This document shows, one piece after another, positions 34,270 to 46,099 of a stretch of 64,000 bases of DNA. Each line of letters starts with the position of its first letter. Positions within the stretch are counted from its first letter, which is position 1. Source of the stretch: Alisma plantago-aquatica (lineage: Eukaryota; Streptophyta; Magnoliopsida; Alismatales; Alismataceae). A model generated the notes under the pieces. It was not told the DNA's origin and made no database searches. It saw nothing but the letters and a program-made list of their open reading frames with translations. The translations under genes and the position numbers were made by a program. The stretch covers positions 67,126,001 to 67,190,000 of the forward strand of contig OY856411.1 of the NCBI GenBank assembly GCA_963693085.1, written 5' to 3'.

Positions 34270-35157
34270 ATGGGAGACAACCTACTTGGTTCTCTCAACC
34301 TAGAGGGATGCTTCTCCATGCGTCCTCCGATCTTTGATGGCACCAACTTCCTCTTTTGGAAGAGGTGTATGCAATTCTACATTCAAGGCATGAACTTTGA
34401 CATGTGGAAGGTGATGGTCACACCAAACAACGAGCCAACCAGATCTATTGCAACATCGAGTGAAGATGTATTCAAAGAACCCCAACACAACGCCAAAGAA
34501 ATAAGGATCCTCTATGCAACCCTTACCCCAATAGAGTTCGATCAGATCTCATCTTGGGACACCACCTATGAGATTTGGGACAAATTGTGAATCACCTATG
34601 AGGGCACAAGGCAAGTCAAGGAGGCTAAGATATACATGTTGAACAACCTTCTACAGAACATCAAGATGGGCATGAAAGAAGGGATTGTGGAGATGTACTC
34701 AAGACTCAATGTCATCATCAATGGGCTGGCTGCATTGGGAAGCACTTTGGATAGAGGTGTAATCAACTCCAAGATCTTGAGGACTCTACCAAAGAGATGG
34801 GAGTCAAATTTCACCTCCATTGAAGAAGTGAGGAGCCTTAGTGACATCACAACTGAAGAACTCATTGGCAACCTCCAAGCACATGAGCCTAGGTTGGACA
34901 AGAAAGAAGAAGAAGCCAAACAAGAAGAGAAGAAATCCAAGAAGATCAAAGATAGTTCTTTCAAAGCACAAGTGGAGGTGGTCATCCTTCAACAACAACT
35001 TTCTTACCAGACTTCTCCTTCCTCCTCTAATGAAGATGATGTCCCAAGTGAGCATGAAGCCAACTACATCAAGGGAAAGAAAGCCTCCCCTCTACTCCTA
35101 AATGCTACAAGTGTGGATAAAAGTGGCACTACAAGAGTGAATGTCCCAAGTCAATAA
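34270..35157 (+). pseudogene. Copia-2 gag pseudogene (N-terminal and zinc-knuckle part)
   Basis: Gag packages the element RNA. The reading MGDNLLGSLNLEGCFSMRPP, then FDGTNFLFWKRCMQFYIQGM, is the DUF4219/UBN2 start of SIRE-type gag. A TGA at 34588-34590 breaks the frame, which continues as REAKIYMLNNLL-like and MYSRLNVIINGLAALG to a lysine/glutamate-rich region. At 35103-35144 a different frame gives a CX2CX4HX4C zinc knuckle, CYKCG-stop-KWHYKSEC, with a stop codon inside. The start was chosen at 34270 because 34219 overlaps the PBS. It is inactive. Confidence 0.85.
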
Positions 35158-35555
35158 AGTCACACCACAAGGGCAACTCAAAAAAGGAAGAGGAGTACAA
35201 TAAGGAGATCAAGTACAAGAGGAAGGACAAGAATGAGAAGAGACATAAGAATGCAGCTCATGTAACTTGGGAAGCTTCATCTTCAAGTAGCTCAAGCTCT
35301 GAAGAAGATGGAGAGTGCCACCTTGCTCTCATGACATCTACTAGTGAAGAAATCAATGAGGTAAGCGAGGTAAGTGAGGTAAGATTACATGAGTTATCTA
35401 AGAAACCTATTTTTGACATTCTTATTTCTACCCATTCTTCTTTTGCTTAATGTAAATCTAAAAGAAAATCGTTAGGAAAAATTATTGATGATTTATATGC
35501 TAAACTTGATACTTTTGAGCTTAATGAGAAAACTCATCTTGAGAGCATTGATAAC

Positions 35556-36300
35556 TTGGAAGGGAAATATCATGATCTTGAGCTCCAATACAATGGAGTT
35601 GAAGTAGAGAATGGTATCTACCTTAAGAAAATTATAACTCTTAAGGAAGAAAACCAAAATTGCCTAAAGGAGCTTGAAACCATTAAAACTAAAAATGATG
35701 ATTTTAAGCTTCTTGTTGATGCTCGTAGAGATGTAAGAGATGTCTATCTTAAGGAAATTCAAATTCTTAAATCTAAAAATTCTAGGTTGTTTGGTCAAGT
35801 TAATGATTTATCTTTTACACCTATCTTGCCTAGTAATGATGTTGCTTCTATTTCTCTTGAGAATGATTCATATTTAACTAAATCCCTCTGTCTTGAGGCT
35901 GACCTTGTTCATGTTAGAGATGACATTGCTAGATTATCTTCTACTATTATTTCTCTAAATGATGATAATCATAGATTAAGAGCATCTCTACATAAATTCC
36001 TCAAAGGGAAAAACTCCCTAAATGAAATCCTTGACCATTCTACCAAATAAAGTGGTACTAGTGGTTTGGGATTTGTAGGGGGAGCACCAAAGGGAAAGGA
36101 GAAAATCTAAAGGTAAGAAAAAGAGTAAGGAGACCTCTTTATTTGTAGGAGAGTCTTATGACACTAAGAATCATATGGTTTGTTCTTATTTCAAGTGTGA
36201 TGATCATTCCTCTACTTATTGTCATTACAAGCCTATGGGGACCAACCCAAAGATGAAATGGGTCCCCAAGCTAAATCTGGATCCCAAAGTTTGAGTTGGG
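35556..36300 (+). pseudogene. Copia-2 gag C-terminal coiled coil and second zinc-like motif
   Basis: The open frame 35556-36050 encodes a Lys/Glu-rich, leucine-spaced helix (LKEENQNCLKELETIKTKND) typical of the long coiled-coil insert in SIRE-type gag. Between 36175 and 36295, VCSYFKCDDH, then TYCHYK and MKWVPK, are the worn remains of the second Cys/His motif and the W-V-P-K stretch that precedes the protease. A stop at 36048 and frame changes separate the parts. Confidence 0.78.
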
Positions 36301-36318
36301 AATCAACATTCTCCTTTC

Positions 36319-36660
36319 TTGTTGAAAAAAGGAAGATGGATTGTTGATAGTGATTGCACTAAGCATATGACATGTGATATAAGACATTTCAATAACTTCA
36401 CCAAAAAGAAAGGACGTTCGGTCTCCTTTGGAGACAATAAGAAAGGTAAGGTCAAAGATGAGGGTGATGTATGTGAATCCTTATGTATAAAGGATGTTCT
36501 TTTTGTGGATGGTCTACATCACAATTTAATTAGTGTTAGCCAATTATGTGACAATGGTTACCTTGTGTTATTTACTTCCTTTGTACGCTTGACTAGATTC
36601 CCTCACCTACCAAGTTATATATAAGGGAACTAGAAGTAGAAATATTTATGTTATTGTTCT
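36319..36660 (+). pseudogene. Copia-2 protease pseudogene
   Basis: WIVDSDCTKHMTCDIRHFNN is the aspartic protease start, normally W-x-x-DSGCSRHMTG; the catalytic motif reads DSD at 36346-36354 instead of DSG. VSFGDNKKGKVKDEG and HHNLISVSQLCDNGYLVLF follow in the usual order. The frame breaks near 36610, before the pre-integrase part. Confidence 0.85.
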
Positions 36661-37549
36661 TGACTCTATTAATCATGTTGTTGGTACATGCCTAGTAGTC
36701 AACTCGAATGATATTTATCTTTGGCATCATTGGCTTGGTCATGTAAATATGCATTTGTTGAATAAGTTGAGTAAAAAGGACTTGGTCAAGGGACATCCCA
36801 AATTGGATTTTGAAAAGGATGAGGAATGTCAACCTTGTACCCACGTAAAGCAAACCAAGTCCTCCTTCAAATCCAAAGGATTCCTTATTACCAAGAGAGA
36901 TCCTTAGCTTCTTCACATTGATCTATTTGCACCAATGAGAACTCAATCACTTCATTGTTCCAAGTATTTCCTTGTTATTGTCAATGATTTATCTAGATAT
37001 ACTTGGACCTTCTTTCTTGCTTCTAAGAGTGATACACTATATGTTTTCTCAAGCTTTTGTAAATAAGTTGAGAATGAGACATCTTTTCGCATAGTCTCCA
37101 TCCGTAGTGATCATAGGGGAGAATTTGAAAATAAGCTTTTTGAACATTTTTTTCAAGAATCTGGTTATGCACACAACTTCTCTTCACCTTGAACACCTCA
37201 ACAAAATGGGGTTGTAGAGAGGAATAATAGGTCTTTACAAGAGATGGCTAGGACCATTCTTCTAGAGTATGATACTCCAAAGCAGTTTTGGGCTGAAGCT
37301 GTTAATATCTCATGTTTTGTTGAAAATCGAGTATGTACTCATCTGTCTTTGAAGAAAACCCCATATGAGCTATGGCATGGTAGGAAGCCTTCTATTGAGT
37401 ATTTCCATGTTTTCATATGTCCTTGTTTTATGTTGAATATGAAAGATTATCTCGATAAGTTTGATCTAAATATTACAAGGCTTTCTTTCTTGGCTATTGC
37501 ACTACTAGAAAGGCTTATAGAGTATTTAATGTTGATCTTGCTAAAGTAG
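36661..37549 (+). pseudogene. Copia-2 integrase pseudogene
   Basis: LWHHWLGHVNMHLLNKLSKK is the HHCC-type pre-integrase. Next come CQPCTHVKQTKSSF, LLHIDLFAPMRTQS (first Asp), YFLVIVNDLSRYTWTFFL, SIRSDHRGEFENKLF (second Asp) and TPQQNGVVERNNRSLQEMAR with the catalytic Glu. AEAVNISCFVENRV and TPYELWHGRKPSIEYFHVF complete the core. Stops occur at about 36906, 37065 and 37191. The order before RT confirms Copia. Confidence 0.88.
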
Positions 37550-38919
37550 AAGAATCCATAAATGTTAAGTTTATTGAGACTAACCCCTCTATTCCCAAAG
37601 ATATTGTTCCAATTGATGATGTTGCAGGTGAAGTAATTCCTATTCTAAAAGAGCTCAACATCACCCAAAAGGGAAAAGAGGTGGTCACTCAGGAAGAAGA
37701 GAAAGATGAAGAGAAGAAGGATCCAACCCCCCGATTTGTAAAGAATCATCCAAAGGAGCTGACTCTAGGTGATCCATTTGAAAGAGTGAAGACATCAGAT
37801 GCATTCAACAAAGAACAAGCCAACAACGCCTTCATCTCACAACTCGAGCCTAAGAATGTTAAGGAAGCTCTTGGGGATGATGAATGGATCCTACCTATGC
37901 AAGAAGAGTTGGAGAAATTTGAAAAAACCAAAGTTTGGACCCTAGTGCCAAGACCAAGTGATAGAAAGATCATTGGAACCAAATGGGTCTACCGCAACAA
38001 GCTTGATGAAAGTGGCAAAGTGGTAAGTAACAAAGCAAGGTTAGTGGCGCAAGGCTACAATCAATAGGAAGGTATATATTTTGATGAAACGTATGTACTT
38101 GTAGCTAGATTTGAGTCCATTCGTATGTTTCTTGTCTTTTCTAGTTATAAAAACTTTCTTCTGTATCAAATGGATGTTAAAAGTGCATTTTTAAATGGTA
38201 CAATTGAGGAGGAAGTGTATGTTGCACAACCTCCGGGCTTTAAACATGACAATTTACCAACCATGTTTATTTTTTGTAAAAATATCTCTATGAACTCAAG
38301 CAATAACCTAGAGCTTGTTATAAGAAATTAAAGAACTTTTTATTAGATCATGGTTATATCATGGGCAAAGTGGATTCTACCTTATTTCTAAATAACACCT
38401 CTAACAATTTTCTTATCATACAAATATATGTCGATGATATCATTTTTGGCAGAACTAACCTTGATCTTTGTAAAGAATTTAGTGATCTTATGCAGAGTGA
38501 ATTCGAGGAGAGTATGATGGGTGAGCTCATGTTCTTCCTCAGCTTTCAAATCAAGCAAACAAAATATGGGAACTTCATCAACCAAGGAAAGTATACAAGT
38601 GAACTACTCAAACACTTTGGGATGGAGAACACTAAGTCGATGGACACACCCATGTCAAACACCACCAAACTTGACAAAGATGAATAAGGTGAGAAGGTAA
38701 ATGAGAAGCTCTATATAGGTATGATTGGAACTTTACTTTACTTAACTGCCTCTAGACCTGATATAATGTTTACTGTTGGCTTGTGTGCTCACTTTCAATC
38801 AAATTCTAAGAAATCACATCTTATAGCTGTTAATAGGATTTTAAGGTACTTAGACAAAACCCAAAATTTTGGACTATGGTATCCCAGGTCAAGGGACTTT
38901 ACTCTTACTACTTATGTTC
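37550..38919 (+). pseudogene. Copia-2 reverse transcriptase pseudogene, truncated at RNase H
   Basis: The RVT_2 domain reads EALGDDEWILPMQEELEKFE, VWTLVPRPSDRKIIGTKWVY, ARLVAQGYNQ, MDVKSAFLNGTIEEEVYVAQ and the intact catalytic YVDD at 38427-38438. GELMFFLSFQIKQTKYG and LLYLTASRPDIMFTVGL follow. After YPRSRDFTLTTYV the reading passes at about 38916 straight into LTR sequence, so RNase H is missing. Stops at 38066, 38331 and 38685 also break it. Confidence 0.88.
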
Positions 38920-39156
38920 TAGAGGTTGACCTCTCTTGGAAGTGGACTGACTCTCTCCTAGTTTGGAAAGTGGAACCACTCTACATGACCTTGTGAAGTT
39001 GTTATCAATCTCTCTCATCCTTTCTATTCTTGTTAGTTAGGACTTCAAATTTCACTTAAGCTATTGGTTTTAAATTGATATAATTTGAAGGTCTAATCTA
39101 TATTGTGAAATTTTTTGAAGCTCTATTCACCCTCCTCAAGAGCCCTACATCCAACA
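38916..39156 (+). repeat. Copia-2 3' LTR, 3'-terminal fragment
   Basis: It matches 33976-34217 of the 5' LTR almost throughout (AGAGGTTGACCTCTCT at the start, CCAACA at the end). All U3 with the TATA box and the polypurine tract are missing. It is followed by the ATAGT target duplication at 39157-39161. Confidence 0.9.
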
Positions 39157-39161
39157 ATAGT
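39157..39161 (+). repeat. Target-site duplication of Copia-2, right copy (ATAGT)
   Basis: ATAGT is identical to the five bases at 32770-32774. Confidence 0.88.
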
Positions 39162-40135
39162 TACCATATGTCTTCTAAAGTAGGATCAACCATTAAATAA
39201 CAAAATTAATTATCTTATAGAAGTCATGTGGGTTATATTAAGGTTCCCATAATTGTATACTTGATCCCAACAATCAAGTTAAAGAGTACATGTAGGATTC
39301 AACGAAAACTTAGTTGGGTGGGAATGACTAATGACTTCACAAATAGACTTTAAATATGGGGAAATATTTGGTGTTGAGCATCTTGTAGGATGTATTTCAA
39401 CTATTTGTATTCTTACTCTCCGGTAATTCAAAGAAGCTCCCCTCTAAAAAATGAAGTTTTACAAACTACAAATAATTTATTTATTCACTCCACTAAAATT
39501 GTATTTCACTCAAAATTGAGTTTCTTGCCAAGAAATCTATGTTTTGCCATAAATATGTTTCACTTTTAAGTACATAATATATATCAAAGTAAAATACCAT
39601 GTTAATATTGTATTTCCTTCCAGCTGAAGATATCTTTACTTAATTTTCTATTTATACCTATGTTTTCATCCTTGTAAACAATTTAACTATAAGATTTATT
39701 TTCCCTTGAAACAAACAACCTATTGACTCAAATACCACCAAATCTTTACTTTCCCTTTAAGAGTTTAACTCTATTCATAAAAGTAATTTTCCCGAAGTAA
39801 AATTTTCTTATAAAACCCATCTCTAGCAAACGATTTGTTACTTTCAAGTGAATTTTTCCCCATCAAAGATTTCTATTCCTTGAAGAAAGAATGACGTTAT
39901 TTGTGTCATGGATCTAGATGATTGTCATTCACTACTTTGATCTAATAGAAATATTCACTTCATATGGTGACATTTAAAAAAGTTGTATCTTTTCTTGGTT
40001 GTCTTACCCATGTGAGTTACAACATTTCTAATTATTTTCACCTTCAAACATTTTCCTATGCAAATATAAACAAGGAATTCATTCTACAATATTTGTTCTC
40101 TCTTATACTTCCCATTCCTCTTTTTATACTACATC
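39162..40135. other. Unassigned AT-rich DNA between Copia-2 and LINE-2
   Basis: No gene or element ends recognised. A plus-strand frame at 39964-40173 has no known motif. Confidence 0.4.
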
Positions 40136-40949
40136 TTTTTTTCCCACAAAAAACTACAACATTGTTGTTTTAGTTCACTCATTTGTCTTCTATATCTTGA
40201 ACAATCACCCTCTAATATATTTCTTTCACCCATAAAGGACAATTATTGAGTTACACATACTCTTGGTTACTCTTCATATGATTCTTGGATAAGGTAACTA
40301 AAATATAAAATATTGTCTCTCTCTAAATCCCAATCTCATGTGATGTGACTTGGAAAGACTCCTTCTCACATCTTCAACTAGCATTTGATAGATTATCGGG
40401 TTCAAAATATTTTTTCAATGTAATCTACCATTATCTTTGTATCGGAGACCATAGAACCTTGTTTATGCCCCATCTGGCTACCCTTTTCTAGTCATAAGAG
40501 TATGGCTCTCAGTACAAGTTCTAGAGGGTCATTAATTGCTCCATGTTGGATTTAATTACCGTTGTGATATCATACAAAATAAGTGAATCTAGTATTTCCT
40601 CTATTTTAGTTTACTGCAAAATCCATTGGGCAATAGATCCCTACATCTGGGTAATATAGGTGTAAATCTAGTGACACATCCTTTGTGTAGTCCTTTGTGC
40701 TGGCTCCATATAAAATGCAAACTTATTATCCTTTGGAAGGCATTTGATATGAAGTTCACATGTAACCATCTTATCTTCCTTGTTTGGAAAACACTTCCTC
40801 ATTTCAATTCTAGAAATATATTCCATATTCCACTCTTTTCTATAATCTGATTTCTTAATATACTTAGTAATCTAGGTTGATGCGTTCATGTTGTTAAGGA
40901 AATCAGTATTGTATGGTAGTGATAACCTACTCAAAACCTTCTTGCTAAA
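40136..40949 (-). mobile_element. LINE-2, 3' part (end of zf-RVT, RNase H-like region, 3' end)
   Basis: On the minus strand the sequence continues the zf-RVT codons that stop at 49027 on the other side of the LARD: ...RLHILRDY-P joins FSKKVLSRLSLPYN. Further on, the plant LINE RNase H domain is faint but present (VIKSNMEQLMTL, PYSYD, VDYIEK where ...NRVADYLAK is usual, about 40410-40560). A T-run at 40136-40142 may be the poly-A tail on the minus strand. The exact 3' end is uncertain. Confidence 0.65.
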
Positions 40950-40954
40950 GGGAC
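40950..40954 (+). repeat. Target-site duplication of the LARD, left copy (GGGAC)
   Basis: GGGAC precedes the TGTAATAAC start of the 5' LTR; GGGAT (one mismatch) follows the 3' LTR at 49022-49026. Removing the element and one copy restores the LINE-2 reading, which supports the assignment. Confidence 0.7.
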
Positions 40955-43740
40955 TGTAATAACTTGGGGCTTTATCTCTCCTCATGTGTTTTCTCTACAT
41001 TTCACCTTCAGTCTTTTTCTCAATCTCAAATTTAATTCCATGACTGAATGCGTTTTGGTTCTCAATTGGTTCATATTATGTACATATGTGTTGTAGTTAC
41101 ACTCAATTTGCTTTTAATACTAAGCTTTTAATCCTTAACCTATCCCCGTCTTGCAAATTAATTACAAGTTAATCAACATCACCAAATTACTCTACAATGA
41201 ATTTAATATTATAGTGGGCTCAATTATCTTTCTATCAAAAGAAAAATCTTCCAATCGGACCTTCTATTCTGTAGTTATGCCCTTTTGATTGTGACTCTAA
41301 TTTTACTTGTTTTAGTTGATTTATTTGGTGTTTGAGCCTTAATGGGATCATCTGGAATGTGGCACAGTATGGTGGGAACCCCCTTGTGCTGCCAACTCTG
41401 TGATGATCCAACCCCACAGATCTCCTCTTTGATCCAATGGTGAGGACATCGACCCTCACCTTAAGTCATACACTGTGCAAAGTGCACTGGGACAGCCACT
41501 TTACGACCACCAATCACTGTCCTACACCCCAGTTTGGATATGATCACCACCACATTTCATTTCCTCTTGACCTCCTCATTCCTTCCGCTCCTTCTTTTAA
41601 GCCTTTCGGGTAACCCTAGCCCTAGATTCCTCTCCTCTTTCCCCTCCCCCAGCAGCTCATGCCAACAGGGTTGGCTATTTGGGTGTCGCCTCTCCTTAGC
41701 ACCATTGACCAATTGCATACCAAATTTGGGTCTGTATAGACAGAGGGGGTGGGTGGCTTCATAGAAGAGCCCTTTGGGCCCTACCCCTTAGCAAGATGGC
41801 AGCATCGGCGACCTCGAGCTACAGTGCCATCACAACTGCACGTAGGATGGGATTGGAAAGGACAACGACCGACAATCATTGATCGTGTAAGCAATGACCC
41901 AAATCATGGTGACTGAACATGACTCCCTTCAATGATGGCCTGCGATCCCTGGACCCCATAATGGTGACCGGTGGTCTACCTTGGTGGATGATGGTGTAAA
42001 GCATTCACGAAGCATTGGAAAACATCCTTGGAGTTTTCGATCCTCGTTAATCTTCAACCCCCATATCTCCTAGGTCTCTTAACCAAAGGGCATAAAATTA
42101 TATACCTTTTTGATTGGAAAAACACCATATTTCTAATGATCATAACTATTGTGCCTGTTTATGCCCTTGCCTCTACTGATCTACTATTTAACTACCTTGC
42201 ATGCTCTTTGATCATCTAGCCTTACGCAAACATGTGCACCTTGTACCAATAATGAAATAAGATCATTTTCCATCTGAATCAGTAGTTTTACTCATTTGAA
42301 GGTAACTTAATGATTTAGCTCATGCAGTAGTGTTCAAATGTCATCTTGACCCATCATGACTTAAAAGGTTATTCTTTTATGTGCTTACATGCAATAACTT
42401 GACCATGTCTAACTTCAACTTACCTTCTTTTCAGGAAACTATTTAATCTCAAAAATCATAAACTATATGTTGTTTTGTTACAAGTGAAGCCAGCATATCA
42501 TGATAAGTGATCCATATTTTACTAATGGGACCTCAAGAACCTCTTTTGTGCTTTGATATGATATTTTTCACCTAGTTTATTTCTATGTGATGAAATATGA
42601 CTTCTATGCAAATGTCTTTCTCTACCTAGATAAAGTCAGTAAAGTCATCACACATGTTGCTCTAATATTGAATTGATCTATCCTATTCTCTTTTATGCTC
42701 CTATGACTTGGATGCATGACCCTATTGCATGATTTGGGCCTAATATTAATAGATGTGAGCTTTCATGATTAAGCCTTGATAAATATTACAATTTCATATT
42801 TCCCTAACCTCAAATCAGAAATGATATGACCTTTGTATCTAATCTAATGTGGATGGTTCTCTTAGATATAGGACTTGATGTCGATACTTGTGCTATGAGT
42901 ATCAATGTATGCATGTTTGGAACTATGGAAACTATGTTTGAACTAAGTGAAACCTAGATCTAGGGAAGGATCCACGTTACTCATATGATGTTTAGATTAT
43001 CAATACCCTTTAGATCTAAGGCACTATGTTATGTTTTTTATATCTTAGGTCCCCTTGGGGTTGGACCATCTATAGGAATCTTACTCATGAAAGATAACTT
43101 GTTTTTTACACAAGGTACATTTTTCTCTTGACCGTAGTATGATATTGGCTTGCTTGTATATATGCTTATATGAATGGTTGGCTTTTACTTACTTGGTTGA
43201 GCCACTTTTTTCCTATGAATACTACTTTCATGTTTCTTTATCATATGTTGACAAACCTTGAACATAATGTAAAGAAATCCATTTTAACATAATGGATAAA
43301 GAAACCTAAAACATGCTTTGTGTAAGAGAATGTTATCAAGTTTCATCACCTTGTTTCTTTTTCTTGCTTAGTAATCGATCTATCCAAGCATCATTTATAT
43401 ATTCTTAAACTATTTATGTGTGTTTCCATAGCGTACTTAATGCTTTAGCATTAATATGTTTTGTATATCAGATTTTGTAGTTGCCAAATGAATATCTGCT
43501 ACACTCAAGGCTCTAATCTCTACAAGTGAAACACCAATGTGATATCTTGAAATAGAAATGGGTACATGTCTCTCTCTCTCTCTTTTAGTATCCTATTTTA
43601 TCTTTCTTGTTCCTTCTTTTACATATATATTGCATGAGTCAAATAATTGTGCCATTCTATATATGGATGCCCAAGTCCACTCTTCTTTGTCTTTGTAGCC
43701 ATTAGGAGTGTGGACTTATGCTAACAAAAAATTCCATGAA
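40955..43740 (+). repeat. LARD 5' LTR
   Basis: It starts TGTAATAACTTGGGGC and matches 46100-49021 throughout (for example GAGCCTTAATGGG, GCCAACTC, CTCCTCTTTCCCCTCCCC, CATGATAAGTG, GTCCCCTTGGGGTTG). The end lies between CTAACA (43726) and CCATGAA (43740), just before the PBS at 43744. It contains a (TC)n run at 43568-43585. Confidence 0.85.
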
Positions 43741-43743
43741 AAA

Positions 43744-43756
43744 TGGTATCAGAGCC
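43744..43756 (+). other. LARD primer-binding site
   Basis: TGGTATCAGAGCC, a full match to the initiator-Met tRNA 3' end complement, stands directly after the 5' LTR. Confidence 0.9.
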
Positions 43757-44907
43757 ATACACACATGCCTATATATGTGTTTAAGTCATAACATTTCTTA
43801 AGAACACATGGTGGACTAAAATCCTTTCTTTAGAACTTAGGGAGTCTTCTAGCATCTTATCTCTTCTTTAAGGACAACCTAAGCCACCCTAGTAGATGAT
43901 GAGTAGTTAGTCTTCTCATCTCTTCATGTGATTCTTTCCTCATGCTTGTTAATCACATGATTTCTAGATTATGGGTAGATTATGCATGGGGAAACTAAAA
44001 TTCATTTGAAATGATAGAAGATGATTAAGATGATAATTCCATGTTCTGATCTAAGACAAACCCTATTCAATGAATGAAAGTACTCTTGAAAGTGTTGTAC
44101 TTATGTGCAAAGTTTATGAAAACTCAATGTTAACAAATCAGATATAAGTGATTTTTATGTTTGAAATAAATTCTTGATATGGTTAAATGCGGGGAAACTC
44201 ATGTTCTATACCTCTTAATTGGTGGGGTCTCTATTGATTGAACCTATGTCATCCCTATTTTGTTTAAACATCAAATATATCTAAGTCAAAACTCATCCCG
44301 TTGATATATGTTACACCCATGCTCAATATGACTATGTCTTTTGACCCATGGACCACGATGTGAAGATAGGGATACAAGAGGCATTTACTTATTGACTTAT
44401 ATGCCACCTCCAGACACAACATTTGAATAAACACTACAAAAGTGGGCATCACTCTTGCATGATTATTCTTAATGTCTTGAAATCCCAAATTTGACTCCTC
44501 CATTTCCAAAATACACCCCTATTATAGAACTATAGAGGGAAGGGAGCAATATTAGACCCTCAACTCACTCTTAGGGATGGCATTTCAACTTTGGGTGGGT
44601 CAACCTAAAGATGACATAAGGACATATGGGAAGGCATAAACCTAAATCTATAAAGTCAGGTTGTGTCTAGGAAGCCTAAACCTCCTCCTATGATGCCAAA
44701 AGGCACCCTAGGTTAGGTCCTCCTTTATAAGGGTGAGCTAAGCAATCAACTTGAGAATTGAGGTAACCTTTATGTCACCCAGATTTTGAAGGTATAAATA
44801 TACAAAGCACGAAAGAAACTATATTTATTATAATTCTTTGAACCCAATTATGCCATCTCTGAGGGACATAAGGAAAAGTCACTAAATAAGTGGATGATAG
44901 TATGTGA
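43757..44907 (+). other. LARD internal region, left part
   Basis: No coding motif is seen. The sequence is less AT-rich near the tandem repeat. Minus-strand frames at 44264-44509 and 44775-44972 have no recognisable domain. Confidence 0.5.
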
Positions 44908-45210
44908 CCAAGCCCAGGAGGGAAGTTCACCAAGATGCCAAGACTAGGAGGGAAGGCCACCATGAAGACCAAGCCCAGGAGGGAAGGTCACCAAGATTCC
45001 AAGCCCAGGAGGGAATGCCATCGTGAAGACCAAGCCTTGGAGGGAAGGTTTCCAAGAGGCCAAGCCTAGGAGGGAAGGCCATTATGAAGACCAAGCCCAG
45101 GAGGGAAGGTCACAAACAGGCCAATCCCAGGAGGGAAGGTCTCCAAGATAAACATGCCCAAGACAGAAGGTCACTAAGAAAGCAAGCCTAGGAGGGAAGG
45201 TTGCCATGAG
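44908..45210 (+). repeat. Tandem repeat array, about ten 30/31-bp units
   Basis: Units follow CCAAGCCCAGGAGGGAAGG plus a variable tail. The tails alternate between TCACCAAGAT(T/G) and CCACCATGAAGA, so the higher-order period is a 61-bp dimer. Ten units are countable; the last two or three are more diverged. Unit lengths are not a multiple of three, so it is not a protein repeat. Such arrays are common in non-coding parts of plant gypsy elements. Confidence 0.9.
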
Positions 45211-46064
45211 CCTAGTGTAGGGACATGAAGTTAATGATGTGCACCCTAATGAATGGAGAAAATTTTGGTTAGAAAGTATATAGAAAATAATGTGTTCAAA
45301 TATAGTCAGAGAAACCTCAAGAAAAATGTGCACGAGATTTCAATAAAACCTCAGGAAGGGTGAAACCCTAAGTCACACCTAAGGTCTAAAGTAGGAACCT
45401 AAACACTAGCCATGAAAAGTTTATACCTATGACTTTTATGTCCAAACTTTGACTCTTCATATTGATTTATGAAATTTTGACTCACAAATAGCGATCTTGA
45501 TATTAATTTGACTCATATGATCACTCTATTTTGGATCTTTAGATCACCCTCAATATACCACTTATGACTTTGATGTTCCCAAATCTCAAAATAGGAAATG
45601 ATGATTATGTTGATTTGCTCGAGTTATGATTCAGGATGAGCTCATGTGGACTACGGTGTGACCTTCCATTTATTTTGAGCATGAAATTAGGATGATGGAA
45701 CATGATGTTGTTCTCTAATGATAGAAATACAAAATCACAATCATGAATGTACAACCCCACCTAGGCCAATGTAAAATCTATTAACCCTTGTGATGGGAAT
45801 GAATTCATCTTTTACTTTGATTTAAGAACTCTACTGGTGTTAGATAAAATGAAATCTCTCCAGAATTGTGGCCTATAGTATAATCTCTCCAAATTTGTGA
45901 TTTGTGTAAGGAACTCGCCCAATTTGATGATCCATGTGACAATGTGTTGCCTTTGATGCTCGATTTATCAAATTTGATGTGGTTACAATGCTACTAATTT
46001 GGAACACTAAGATGTTTATGATATCGAATACGAAGTCTCAATCCAGATCGTTCGATGGATTTAA
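45211..46064 (+). other. LARD internal region, right part
   Basis: Non-coding; no gag-pol motif is found. It leads into the polypurine region. Confidence 0.5.
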
Positions 46065-46099
46065 TTTTGGGGACACAAATCCTCTTAAGGTGGGTAGGA
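46065..46099 (+). other. LARD polypurine tract region
   Basis: TTTTGGGGACACAAATCC and TCTTAAGGTGGGTAGGA directly precede the TGCAATAAC start of the 3' LTR. This is the usual 3' end of a Ty3/gypsy internal region. Confidence 0.8.

Larger units (their letters stand above)
32775..39156 (+). mobile_element. Copia-2: SIRE/Maximus-like Ty1/Copia retrotransposon with deleted 3' part
   Basis: The 5' LTR (1.44 kb, TGTTG...CCAACA) is followed by a perfect PBS, a gag with zinc knuckle and coiled coil, then protease, integrase and RT in Copia order. The only other LTR piece is the last 240 bases of the 3' LTR, fused to the RT/RNase H reading at about 38916. An exact ATAGT target duplication flanks 32775-39156, so the deletion happened after insertion. 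Internal stops and frameshifts show it is inactive. Confidence 0.92.

Noticed and set aside
38919..38996. LEVDLSWKWTDSLLVW as part of Copia-2 RNase H
   Set aside because: The DNA from 38916 on is nearly identical to the end of the 5' LTR, so this is translated LTR sequence.
44908..45210. Regular 30-bp repeats as a CRISPR array
   Set aside because: Units are contiguous with no unique spacers, lie inside a plant LTR element, and diverge progressively; this is an ordinary tandem repeat.
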